A DNA stretch of 64,000 nucleotides from Archilochus colubris (Eukaryota; Chordata; Aves; Apodiformes; Trochilidae). The position numbers and the translations under genes are program-made. Below, in pieces: positions 14,341 through 25,990 of the stretch. Every line of letters begins with the position of its first letter. Position 1 is the stretch's first letter. The stretch is taken from assembly GCA_023079485.1 (NCBI GenBank), contig CM041084.1, positions 129,406,792-129,470,791 of the forward strand. The letters run 5' to 3'. The notes under the pieces were generated by a model. That model searched no databases. It was not told the DNA's origin and was given only the letters and a program-made list of their open reading frames with translations.

Positions 14341-14512
14341 ATCATAGAATCATAGAATCATAGAATTGGCTGGGTTGGAAGGGACCTCAGAGATCATCGA
14401 GTCCAACCCTTGAACCACCGTTGCGGTTGCTAGACTATGGCACTGAGTGCCACATCCAGTCTTTTTTTAAATATCTCCAGGGACGGAGAAAATATCTCCA
14501 GGGACGGAGAAG
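14341..14512 (-). mobile_element. CR1 LINE 3'-end fragment
   Basis: Starts with the reverse-complemented CR1 tail (ATCATAGAAT units), followed by GGCTGGGTTGGAAGGGACCT and the GGCACTGAGTGCCACATCC block. It is the same subfamily as the copy at 39336. Inside it the 21-bp stretch around 14469-14511 (AAATATCTCCAGGGACGGAG) is duplicated in tandem. Confidence 0.93.
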
Positions 14513-17500
14513 CTTCATCTGAAGCTTGTTTGAACAGAGAGTCATGAATCTATTAATGACCTTCTGAGCATTCAGAGTATCAAATGAGCTCCACTTGTCA
14601 AAGACTTAAAGACAGCACTAATATGTTCTATACATTTTTCATATCATTCCATACTAAATGAGGACCTTAAATATCCTTTATTGAGAACAGAAATATAAGA
14701 TTTTTGGACCATGAGTCTTTGGCAAATTTGGTAAGGAAGTTTTCTGGAGCACTAAGTTTGGTGGATGAGTGTACTTGCAGGCTTGTGAGCCAGGATGTGG
14801 CAGCGTCATTAAATGGCACAGGAAAAACTCAAGAACTCCACTTCAAGCACATTTACCCTGGGACCCTGCTTTTGGCCCCATCCATCGATCAACACATGCT
14901 TGAATGCTTCCCTTAACTGGGGCTCTGAAACAACTCATTTGCTCTGTGGGAGTAGAGGAACTCCTGAGACTTCTGCAAGTCTGAATTTTGGGCATCAAAC
15001 ACTAACATCATTAATGGCTTCCAACCGAGCTAGCAAAGCTGAGCATCTGTGCATGAGTAGCTCACACTGAACACATTTAGGAACGTTGGGGCAAGCCTAC
15101 TTGGAAGGCCAGAAACATTCACCAGGCAAGTCAGCCACTGCCAATTATTCACTGTGTTGGAATTCAGAACACAGTCCCTGTGTTACAGATTTCGTGATCA
15201 TGGCCCCTGCTCAGAAAGTTTTAGAAGCACAAGACTCTCCACTTACAAGCTCTGGCACAAAGTTTCAGCATGTGAAGGACACCTATTTTCATTAGAAGAG
15301 ACTCGCCAGCAGCAACTGTTGAATTTTGGACCCATTAATTTTGTTTGTGAAGGGAAAATTTTAAATCCATTCTTCAACTTGGAAAACAAGTGAGAATGAC
15401 TTTGTGATTCATCTTGCCCTTTGAGGAGGCAAGTTAATGAACCCTAGTAATATATTAGTCCAATAGCCTCTCATCTCCTCTTGAAAAAAATAAAAATTCT
15501 ATAGAAAGGGATTAAAAAATGTTGTCTGCCCATTGAGCTGGTGCCTGCATTTCTTGAGTTATGAGGTGCATACATTATGAGCCTGGAGGGATGCAGAGCT
15601 CTGAGTGCAGTTTGATGCCTACCACTAGCTTGGTCATTGGGATGTTTGCTGACAACCTAAAAGGGTGGAGGCACCTCAGCAATTCTCTCTGGAGGCTTTT
15701 AAGGTTTATTTTGTGTTTTTGTTGTATTCCAGACTCACAGCTGTGATTTTTCTACTGTCCTTTTGATATTATTTCTGACCATGAGTTCATTTCCTCACCC
15801 AAACTAGCTGAGACCTGTTTGTAGCCATCCCTTTCCATCACCACATTTCATGTCTGAAGAGGAATCCCACAGCCAGTGCCTTCTGAGTGGACAAGGGGAA
15901 ACACTCATCCAGCAGCCTCACCTTCCCCTTATCAGAGGCAGGCATTCTCTGTGGCCCCTGCAGGACCATGTAGCCCAGGGACCATGGAAATTGGGCACTA
16001 GAGATGCAGCAATATGTCTGAGAGGCAGGCAGGACCACCTCTCACTGTCACAGGGAGCCACAGTACAGCCACCAGCTGTGGATCAAGCAACTCATATTTC
16101 CCACAGGCCAGACACACCTCCAGCCCATGGCTTCCTCCTGGTGGAGGGGGCCAGTGGCCCCTGCCCAAGGTCATCCTGCAGGACCAGTTTCATTGAGTCC
16201 AGCAAAACAGCAAGAAGTCTCCAGCCTTTTACATGCAAGGAAAGCTCCAAGAGACTCTCTAACCCCAGCCTGTCCCCTCAGCCCTTTCTCAATTTCACAT
16301 TTTTCCAGCCCCAAGGTCTTATGTGAGCCCCCAGAACACCACCCGTGCACCTGGGCCAGCACAAGGAGGAGCTGGGTTTGGCTCCAGCCAGGGCCACAGC
16401 TGAGGCAGCCGCACCCTGGCCTGCATCCAGCTGGCACGGAGCTTCTCCCCCAGTGTCCATAAACACAGATGCTAGCTTAAAAATAGTTTGCAAACATAGC
16501 AGACTGCTCTTTTACCTGAGCTGGTAGGAATGCCCAAGACAGTGCAGCTCACTAACTCAGGTTCCCCTATTCCTTTCCGTTTGGTTTCGTGCCGCAGCAT
16601 CAGACTTGCCCAAAGCTGTCAGGAGATATGGCAATAAAATAGAAATCATTAAGTTTAAGTTGGACATTTTTAACAGACCAATCAATCCCTTAATTTCTTT
16701 TTATTTTCTCTGTCTTCTGGGGCATTAGGGATCTGAGACACAGACACATTCTGAGTCTTTCCTGAACTGTCCTTCCTTTTAAAATAAAGCTTGAGATTCT
16801 CACTCAAGCACTTCTCTGCAGCTATAAGAAAGAAACCAAAAATATGATGAGACCTATGGTCACAGCACTGTCTCGTGTTGCGTTTTTCCATGGCAGAGAG
16901 TAACTTTGCCACTAACCCAGAATAAGGAGCAACACACAGTTTATCCACAGAATCATAGTCTGGTCATCAATTGCCTTTCATTCTAGGCCTTTATAATATT
17001 AGTAGGTCCCTTGCCTTGGCAAGCTGTTGTATGGATAAGGAAAACAAACCTTCATGGGTTGCACAACTCATTTGAGCAGAGAAACCATTAAGATGCACTG
17101 ACATCAGGTAAGGTCCTGTTGCAACCCCTCCAAGCCTCTCCCACAGCCCTCACCTCACATTCCCAGCTGAAGAAAAGCTCTCACCACCAGAGCTGTTCTA
17201 CTCAGAGCTGAGCTCCCAGACGAGATACCACATTGCTTTATAAGTATCTAAATAGCCTGAATTGTCATCATGAGGGTATTTCATACCCTACAGAAGATGG
17301 CATTCAGTGCTGCCTATTCACTGTCAGCATCAGTACTTTCAAACGTTCTGTACAGGGGGAGGAATATTTTTAATTCCCCAGGTTTTCCAAGAGAAAGATA
17401 AATGACCATGTTGTAAAATATCCAATTTTAATAGCACCCCTTTTTATATTCAGGTTCAGAACATAGAATAATCGTGTTAGCTTCATTTCTGTTTATAGCT

Positions 17501-19429
17501 CTTTTCTGCTCAATTTCCTCTCCTGCTTTTCCTGCAGTAACTCAGCATGGCAAGGCTTGGACTGCAGGTTCTACAGGAAAATCTGAATTAAAATTTTTTT
17601 CACTAAAAATACACTCACAGTTCATACAAACCTATTTATCAATCCTATTTTCAAGAGCTTCACCTGTGACCTAACTGAACTAGGCTACAGCATTCCAAGG
17701 TTTTGCTGATGTGGATTTTCTCAGATATTGCTTACTGTCTGTTTCTAATTCATATGCATGTTCCTGATGTATGCCAACTGGCTGGTTTATTTTTAATATC
17801 ATTGCTGCACGTGAGCAATAAAGGGTGACACTTCTTCAGAAACCCAAAACTACCAATTAGTTTCTTCAGTTACGAAGGAAAAGAGCAGAGCCCTGCCATC
17901 AAGGAGAAATCATCGTATCTGGAGAAGCAGCAAGGAGAATAAAAGGATCTTCACATGGTTTACAACCCACATACATTTTTTGAGAGCCACTCAAAGGTTT
18001 GTTGCAACTATCAGCAAAGTGCTACACAGCAAATTGTATCCCCAGTGGTACTGTAAGAGATGCTTTGGAAGTCTAAAGTTAACCTAAAAATGGCTTATGG
18101 ACCCACATATGTTTTTTCCAGTGACTGAGGATCTTTGTGGAAGGACAGAGAAAGTCACCAACTGGACATATCTGGGGCCACCATAGCCCATCTAAGGCTC
18201 CCTGACTCCTCGGGGAGGAGAAGGCATTTCACAGGGGACACTCACAAAAGGCAAAGATGAGAAAGGAACATCCCAGGGCTAAGCAAGCACTCATAGCACA
18301 ATACTAGGCTGTCCTAAAACACCTTTTTTTTATCCTCTTCTTTGGCTGAAATCAACATTATAAAAGAGCCTCCTCCCCAGCTGCACCTTATCTCCAGCCT
18401 GCTGGAGTGGTGTAAGCAAGAGGAGCATGATGGTGGGTGCAGATGCTCTCAGATGGGTGGTGGAGGAAGGATCCAAGCCCCAAGCAAGCTCTTGGTTGGG
18501 ACCACATCACCTAAATACACACTGAGCAATTATTCCTTTCCATAGAGTGAGGTGATTTTATGCTTTCAAAGTCTGGTCAAGGTTTATTCAACAACTATAT
18601 ACAGGTGAAGAGCAATCCCTTTCCAACAACCACACTTTATTTTTCATCACAACTTCATTTAGTAAAGGCAGTCTGTATAAATAACACCACCTTGGTAAGG
18701 TACTCAGTCTGGTGTTATGCAATGTTCTGGTGATAGCATTAGAAAATGCCAATAAAGTGAACACTAAGCTGATGAAGAACCAACATATCATAGTGACAGC
18801 CATTATGAAATCAGATTGGCTTTATTAAGGATCTGTCATGCTGGGTGATGAGCCTACCACTGCTTGCCATCTTCATGGGTGATCTGAAAGCATAATATCA
18901 TTGCTAATAAGATATTTTAGTAACAAAAAGGCAAATAAATAATTGTGTGGGTTGGACAGTTATGCAAGACTGAGACTGTGCTTATGCTATCTAAATGCCC
19001 TTTAGTACAGGTAAATTCTATGTTATATACTGCTGAACAAAGAATGGAGACCAAATCTTTGTAGAGAGGAGGGATTCCAGCCAGGGATGAAGGACTCCAG
19101 GTCCCAGTAAACAAGTATCTGACCAGAAATTCCCAGTGCAAGATTATAGAGGAATTGCTGGGGAGCAAAACTGACTGATGTCTGCCACTAACTATGAGTA
19201 CCAAAACCACTCCACTATACTGTGTTTCATCATGGCTTTCTAGCTCAGGCTTTTGAGAAGGCTTCTGGGAAACTGAGGAAATGCAAAGACCGCCCAAAAT
19301 ATAGGAGGGTCACAGAAAATGCCTTATATTGGGAGACTTAAAGAGGTCACATTGTTTTAAAAGAGACAAAAATGTAATTTGCAAGCATATTAATGGGAGA
19401 AAATACCTGATTTGAAGGCGTAATTAATT
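14513..19429. other. Intergenic stretch, nothing identified
   Basis: The moderately GC-rich patch 15840-16450 has overlapping open frames on both strands (up to 158 codons) without recognisable domains. The rest is AT-rich unique sequence. Confidence 0.55.
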
Positions 19430-19735
19430 TTCATGGAGAAAAGCATAATGAGAAGCATGAATGGGAGCTAAAGCCAAATAGGTTCACATTGGAAATAAAG
19501 CACAGATTGTTAGCAGTGAGAACAATTAAGCACTGGGAAAAAAGTGGAAGGGATGCAGTTTCTGTAGTTTTCCCATAATGTGAGAAAGTTCAAGTCTGAA
19601 TGAGTTTCTGCAAGCTAAATTTTAGTAAAAAAATATTTGCTGGACTCAGAAGCAATGGGAAATAATTGAAAGGCTGGAGGTACACAGGAGGTTGGGCAGT
19701 CCCTTCCAGGCTTAGAACTCCTCTGCATCTCTGAG
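19430..19735 (+). mobile_element. Ancient CR1/L3-type LINE tail
   Basis: A degraded sense copy of the 3' end of an old sauropsid CR1. Landmarks are GAGCTAAAGCCAAATAGG near 19465, GTTAGCAGTGAGAACAATTAA near 19510, and GGTTGGGCAGTCCCTTCCAGG near 19690, the last being the block that precedes the terminal repeats. Highly diverged and not coding. Confidence 0.6.
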
Positions 19736-22700
19736 CTGTGTTGCTAAAAAGATTGCCTCATCTCCTAGCAAGTGTAATACACAGAGAAATGTTCTTGGCA
19801 ATGCCTAACCCTAAGTTTTGACTGGTCGGTGATGCATACCACTTAATGAAATAAAAAATGAGGTGATGGATACCATCAAAAACATCACTGATAGAAACTG
19901 TTCAGATATTCGTTGTAATTCTTTGTACCTTTGCCGAAGGATTTCTTGGCCTGCAGAGGTGATTATGTGCCTTATTGTACAGATGGGAAGAAAGCACTCT
20001 TTTCATGTAGATGATGCAAACCATATTGATTGTAGTAGTCAATTTATTAGAGAAACAAGTTCCAAATGCATACCATTTAGTTGCTTGGGGATTATAGTCA
20101 GTTGCAATTTTTCTGCTAATTTAAGTTACTGTAGAAATAAAAATATTTCCATGTTGATTTTATTTCAAGAGCAATGAGATTGCATGTCTAGTGCACAGCT
20201 TTATTTGACAGAGAAACTTGCATCTGTATTATATCACTGACAGCTAGAGCATTTGCCTGCACAATACTATGGAAAGGTCATGATTACCAAGAGAAACATA
20301 AATGTGTATGCACTTACTAGCTTATTTGACTTGGAAGCTTACAGCTGGATATAGCTGTACAGAGTATTGCTATAGGTAGGAATATTTGTCAGAGAGGGGT
20401 GTAATCAACTTGTAATTTTTAAAGAAAACCTTGACTGTGTAGGCAATCTACTGTTCTTGCCTTCAATTGGCTTGTTGGTCTGTGTTACATTATTTTCAGC
20501 AGCAGCCGCCTATTGCAAGCTTTGTGAAGGTCCTGCTGATTCTGAAAAAGCAGGTTTTATGTCAACAGATTGAATAATAATACTGTGTTAAAGACTTTGC
20601 TTCCCACTCTGATCAGTTTCAATTTTTCAGGAGAACTTGTTCTTCTCTGTAGGTATCTTCTGCACGTCTCTTCCCTTGGTGAACAGTAACAAATATTTCT
20701 CCAAAGCTGGCTTCATCTGAAAACATAGCAGCAATTGCACTGAGAGACTGAAGCTCCACAGAGGGGAAAAGTTCATCTCCCCTGGTAGAGCTCAGCATGC
20801 CTCTGAAATCATCCAGGCTCTCAGCTATAGCTGCCTTTTTCTCCCTCACATCACAAATATAGCCTTTGAGTTCAAAATGATCACATACTCATCTTACCTA
20901 AAATGCACAGGTTCCCAGAGAAGCCTGTGTCCTACTTACTGAGGTGCTTATGGAATGATTTCAGTGCCTGCACAAGATAGAAAAAAATTCAGGGCTTGTG
21001 CTACTGTTTTAGAACTAATGCATGGGTTGGCAATGATGAAAATCCTGCTAGAGATAGTAAAGGGAATAGCACTTTTACTGGTGGACAGTCAAAAATAAGA
21101 CTGACTTAATGAATCCTTGTTTCAAAAGGAAGCTGGAATCCTGGGTGTTATGTCTGTATTGCCTGCCAAGCCTGGCTCTAACCCTGTGCTTAAGGTCTGA
21201 ATCACCTGCCATGTAGAGAGGTCAGGATGGTGCCCACTCTCAGGTGTGAGTTTTATGTGATCAACGGAGAGCATTTGGATTGCTTCTGCCTTTGAAAAAG
21301 CAGATGGCACAGGCAGACAAATGCTTGATCCAAGCCCTCTAGTACACATTTACCCCATCAGTCCCTGCAGAGGCATCCCATAACCACTGTCAGGTAGCCA
21401 GGCCTTCTGGTTTGACACAATGTGCATTGGACACTTGCTGGGATCCCTGTTACAGTCTCTGGGGCTGCATCAGGGCCTGAGGGTCTGTGAGGAACTTTTC
21501 TTCTCAGCTCTTCAGGCAGAGTTAGAGAGAAATCTAAATCCATCCTTTTCTGCCCAGCTTGCCAACCTGATAGCTGCCCAGCAAGCTGAAAATGGTCAGT
21601 ACTGACCCTTGAAGGCTGAAATCACGTTTTCCTCATTTTGATGTAGGTTATGAAGAGGACAAGCCATGATCAGAGATAAGACCTCAATTTCCAGGCACAT
21701 ATGAAGTCATGCAAGCATCTCCCTTTACACCTGCTGCAGTGGGTGCTTGGCAGTCCCAGGTCTGGTCCTCACCCCAGGACTCACAGACCCAACAACAGGT
21801 CTTTGGGCCTGCTACGGGGAATAAGTGGAGTTTCTGTGCAGATCACCTTGCTCCTTTGCTAGCCTGCCTCATCTTCTAGTGTTAGAACCACCTTCTCCTG
21901 CTCTGCCTTCTGGACTTACTGTGTGCATCCCCGTTGCTAACATCAAGCTGCATTCTGCTCAGCCGAGGGCAGGTGGCCACATGAGCACAGGATTTGTCAC
22001 TGAATTAGACTTCCCAACCTAATGTCTTCTTCTAGGCAGGACCTTGTCTCTCTGGCAAAGGTGCACTGCTGATCATTAGGCTGTACCAGGGTGAAGAAAT
22101 CCCTGCCATGGAGCAATTTTCTTCTCCTCTACATGGCCCGTATGGGCTGCTAAGATAAACCCTCTGTATAAGACTGAGGAACACTTCCCTATCAGAGGAT
22201 GCTCTTGTGTTCTTCCAGACCTTGCTCTTATTCAAACAAAGCTTTTTAAGATCAACTCTAAACCATCTCAGTTTTTGGCCTTGGATGACAGGATTGCCCC
22301 AGGAGAAGACAATCTGATAACCATTCTGCTGGCACTTCAACTGAGAGCTTGGTGCTGCTGCAGGGCTCCAGGCCACAGCTTTCCTGGTGAACTACCCAGG
22401 AGCCTGCAGGAGCCATGGTACTAAAGGGCAACACTCTTTTTGGTGGTACACTGTGTGACTTGCTGTCAAGGCAGTCAAGAGACAGCCCAGCACAGGAGAA
22501 TCTCACTCACCTTCACTTGAAGACACCACGTTGGGCTGCAGCCTAAGCAAAATGTCTGAACCCCAGGATTTTCAGGGTTAGAGTATCCTGGTTCAGCTTA
22601 TTCTTCTGGACAGCTATAGGCAGTGCCTGGTAGCTCAAAGCCAGCAGCCTTCAGTGTCTGCCTGCACTGCTGTCCTGCCAGGCACACATGGTCAGTGTTC

Positions 22701-23890
22701 TGCAAAGAGACTGCATGATAGTTGGGCATCTGCTCTGGTTTTAGGAACTCAGTGCTAAGTTCCAGCAGGAGTTTGCCTTTCTTACACCTTTCCCCAAGGA
22801 TATGAGATGTCTCTAGAATTAGCCAGCAACTGAGATGAGGTGTTTGGGAAACAGGCTCCTACAGATCAACACAGACAGGACCCATATGTCCAAGTCCTTG
22901 GGAGAATCCAGTCCCAGAACAAAGTGTCTTTGCTGGCTTTTATGGAGACCAGGTTATTTTCCTGCTCCTAGCCAAGTCTAATACCTTTGAGAAGCAATCA
23001 ATTAGTCACAGACAGGGACTAAACACAACTCCCATTTATGGAAAAGATCATCTTTTTTTCTATTTTTCCAAGAGAAAAAAGTTCCCCTTAGTGTCATTAG
23101 GAAAGTCATGGTATCCTGCTATCAATGCACAATTGTAGTTGGGAGGTTTATTCCATGTAATCTTAGCAGGGGACTATTTAATCAGTACAGCCCAAGCTCA
23201 GAGTTTGCAAACCTTAAAATAAAAAATGTAGAAGTGGGTTAGACTGAGCAGGTGGTTTGGCATTCCTTAAAATGGAGGCAATTTGTTTTCATAACTTCTG
23301 TAACTACAGCCTCTCACCCCTCAGCACATAAGCACCAATCAATCTGCAGGGAATCGTTAGCTTAAAACAATTACCAGCAGATTTTTTTCAGCTCTCGGGA
23401 GTTCTAGGGGCTAAAAAAGCTTATCATATGGCATTCACTGCATCCTTAACCTTTCCAAAGGCAGTTAGAGAGAGTAGAAACCAACAGAGAGCCTTACAAA
23501 ATCTTTTACTAGCTGATTTCCCCGTTTGTGTTTATAGCGACCATAGCTGTTGCAAGAAGCTCTCTAAAGCACTCCAGGCCTCCCTGGAGCAAAGCCTGGC
23601 TGGTGCTGGGCATTGTAATAGCAGCACGTTGTTTCACAGGTGCAAAGTCACTCTACACCCTTCCCTTTTCCTCTCCCTGGAGACCAGAACTGGCCACAAC
23701 TTTCTGCACCAAGCCGTCCAAGTCTGGTATCATTATTGCAGATGTGGTCTCAGCCCAGTGCGTGGGGCTGGGAATTGCACTGGCAGCTCACTAAGGCTGT
23801 GTCTCTGCACTGGGGACCCTCCGTAATGATCACCACCTTGGCTGAAGGGTAACATTTTAATGACATTTGCAGATGTCATTCAGTCTATGG
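19736..23890. other. Intergenic stretch, nothing identified
   Basis: No repeat or exon recognised. The part at 23150-23420 is AT-rich and looks unique, and could be a conserved element. This cannot be decided without alignment. Confidence 0.5.
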
Positions 23891-23895
23891 GTGGG

Positions 23896-24573
23896 TGTCG
23901 TGATCCGCTTATTATTTTATATATTGATTATGAGGATAAATCAGCCACTACTTATAGACGACTCGTGAATTTACAAAAGTAACAAGACTGTTGGATTTAA
24001 AATTAGCTACAAGGGCTTATTTTAAAAACAGGGAAAGCCGGTTTACTGGCAAAAGGCCTTTGCATAAATTAATCACCTTAACGCGAGAGGAGTTAGAGTA
24101 AAAAAGGAGAGAACAAAAGAGGAGTTATCACCATCCGAGCGGGGCCTGGCCTTGGGCAGGAGTTGCTTCTGGTTCTCCGCCATTCAAGCCTCTGCTGTGT
24201 CTTTCCGTAGCTGGAAGCCGAGGTGCCAAGAGGAGGGGGCATCTGGATGAAGAAGCTGCATTTTCCTTTTTTCCTAGGGTTTTTTATACCCCAAAAGAAA
24301 GAGGGATCCCTTCATCGCATAAGTCCCTGATACATACAAATCTCCAGGCTTCCCAGGGATGAGTCATCCTTGTTTTTTGTCTTCTGGTGTCCTGCTAGTT
24401 TTGGTCTCCACCCTGCATCAGGAGGCGATCTGATAAGTAATCTTATCTTTTAGGTGTCTGTCAGGCATACAGTGAGGTAAACATATGTTAATTGCAAGCA
24501 GGATGAAGGAAAGAGAAAAAAAAACTGATTCAAGAGACATATTTTATATTTTCAGTTCCACGTGTATACCACA
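23896..24573 (-). mobile_element. Probable solo LTR of an endogenous retrovirus
   Basis: On the minus strand the stretch starts TGTGGTATAC and ends ATCACGACA, giving TG...CA termini. GTGGG precedes it (23891-23895) and follows it (24574-24578), a 5-bp target duplication. A TATA box GGTATAAAAA lies on the minus strand at 24281-24290, followed downstream by a GC-richer R/U5-like region. Composition, including scattered CpG, differs from the flanks. No internal retroviral genes remain. The family was not identified, and the boundaries rest on the short duplication. Confidence 0.55.
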
Positions 24574-24698
24574 GTGGGTTTATCCACTTAAGCACAGTGT
24601 TTAGGCTACATGGCTTGGTGCAATTGATGCTTTGTGCCTTTAGAAGTATAGTCCTTGAAAAACTTTTTCATTTGTGAAAATATAAAGTCCAGATCCTC

Positions 24699-24704
24699 CA
24701 TAGT
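24699..24704. repeat. Left target-site duplication CATAGT
   Basis: Matches the six bases directly after the palindromic element at 25210-25215. A 6-bp duplication together with TG...CA ends is the pattern left by retroviral-type integrases of the avian alpha/ERVK kind. Confidence 0.8.
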
Positions 24705-25209
24705 TGTAGTGGAACAAAGCAACCAGCTGCCTCTGATTACCCAGAAGTGGGTGTGAGCCAGTATCAAATCCACCTGTGCCCAGTTAGGGCAGGCCCCCTA
24801 TTGAGCATGTGCAAGACCAGGGGGCCAATGAAAGATGAGGCTCACAGCCACAGACTAGCTCACTCCTGAACACTGTATTACCTTTATTGCCCCACTAGCG
24901 CTCATCGCCGCCAAGGTGAGGCTCTCTGTGGAGTCTCGGACCTGGGGCCTTCGGCATTGCAGTACTGGGTCTTAACCATCTGTGCCACAAGAGCCTCACC
25001 TTGGTGGCAATGAGCGCTAGTGGTGCAATAAAGGTAATACAGTGTTCAGAGTGAGCTAGTCTGTGGCTGTGAGCCTCATCTTTTATTGGCCCTCTGGTCT
25101 TGCACATGCTCAATAGGGGGCCTGCCCTAATTGGGCACAGGTGGATTTGATACTGGCTCACACCCACTTCTCGGTAATCAGAGGCAGCTGGTTGCTTTGT
25201 TCCACTACA
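24705..25209. mobile_element. 505-bp palindromic (foldback) element with a tRNA-like core
   Basis: The left arm 24705-24931 and right arm 24985-25209 are reverse complements over about 225 bp, with only about eight differences by eye. The ends are TGTAGTGG and CCACTACA (retroviral-style TG...CA). The element is flanked by the exact 6-bp direct repeat CATAGT at 24699-24704 and 25210-25215, so it was inserted as one unit. The core 24918-24997, read on the minus strand, resembles a tRNA: outer stem GAGGCTC/GAGCCTC, A-box-like TGGCACAGATGG, and B-box-like GGTCCGAGACT. The right arm, read on the minus strand, contains AATAAA. I do not recognise a named family. Options are two inverted LTRs around a short core, an inverted dimer of a tRNA-derived SINE, or a foldback element. 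No protein is encoded. Confidence 0.85.
24918..24997 (-). ncRNA. tRNA-like sequence with Pol III promoter-like boxes
   Basis: On the minus strand the stretch is bounded by GAGGCTC and GAGCCTC, which pair perfectly as an acceptor-like stem. The A-box-like TGGCACAGATGG is at 24976-24987 and the B-box-like GGTCCGAGACT at 24932-24942, a normal spacing. The T stem does not pair cleanly, so this is more likely a tRNA relic or SINE head than a working tRNA gene. It sits exactly at the centre of the palindrome. Confidence 0.45.
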
Positions 25210-25215
25210 CATAGT
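25210..25215. repeat. Right target-site duplication CATAGT
   Basis: Exact partner of 24699-24704, abutting the last base of the palindromic element. Confidence 0.8.
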
Positions 25216-25846
25216 AGCTGAGATTACTTGGTAAAATTGAGGAGCAGGGACAAGTTTGTAGCTTCTGATCTTGTGTTGCACTCTGACTTCAAAATTAGTT
25301 GGAGGAGCTTAATGTCATTTAATGCTTTTAGCTCTTAAAGGATTCACTGGAATAGAGAGCAGTCCACTTATCCCCTTACCCTAATATGCTTATTCCTGCT
25401 ACAGACTTAGATAGAGAATAGACCTGAAAATCTACTCCCAAAAAGTAATGGAAATGTAATTTTTTCTGCACTATTATTCCCATGTAATCCAAGAAACAGG
25501 CTCCCCATGTAACATCTATGCTATTTATGCCAAAGAGCAAAAACTAATGATCTTCTCATTCCTCAATCAGTGGATCTACAGCTATACCTGTTTTGGTTAC
25601 ATGTTTTTTACATAAGGCTGACAAAATCACCAACTTTCAGTCATAAAAGTGATCCATCTTTACAAAAAAAATGTGATTCTACGATCTGTAAAGGTACAGA
25701 TCTTATTTATAATGATCATTATCTCCAGTGACACCTCTGAACATGGCAACAAGAGGTCCTTGATCTTTCTGTTCCCCAACTCAAGCAACATAAACCAAGC
25801 CATCCATGCATTCAGTGATGTAAGGCAGAGTAAGGAAATGCTTTTC

Positions 25847-25990
25847 ATAGCATCATATCATAGAATATCATAGAATCTGTCGAGTTAGAAGGGGCCCATC
25901 AGGATGATCAAGTCCAACTCCTGTCCCTGTGTAGGGCACCCCAAGAATCACAACACGTGCCTGACAGCATCAGTGTTTTTCCATTCATCT
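25847..25990 (-). mobile_element. CR1 LINE 3'-end fragment
   Basis: Begins CATAGCATCATATCATAG, then GAATCTGTCGAGTTAGAAGG and the block CCCCAAGAATCACAACACG. The internal sequence differs from the 14341 and 39336 copies, so it belongs to another CR1 subfamily. Confidence 0.85.

Noticed and set aside
15850..16326. 158-codon + strand frame with overlapping frames on both strands
   Set aside because: Locally GC-rich sequence with all frames equally open; composition is not protein-like and there is no domain.
24918..24997. A functional tRNA gene
   Set aside because: A and B boxes and the outer stem are present, but the T stem pairs poorly and the outer stem continues into the palindrome arms, so a SINE-like or relic origin is more likely.
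24895..25281. 128-codon minus-strand frame across the palindrome
   Set aside because: It follows the inverted repeat and has no family. The palindrome itself explains it.
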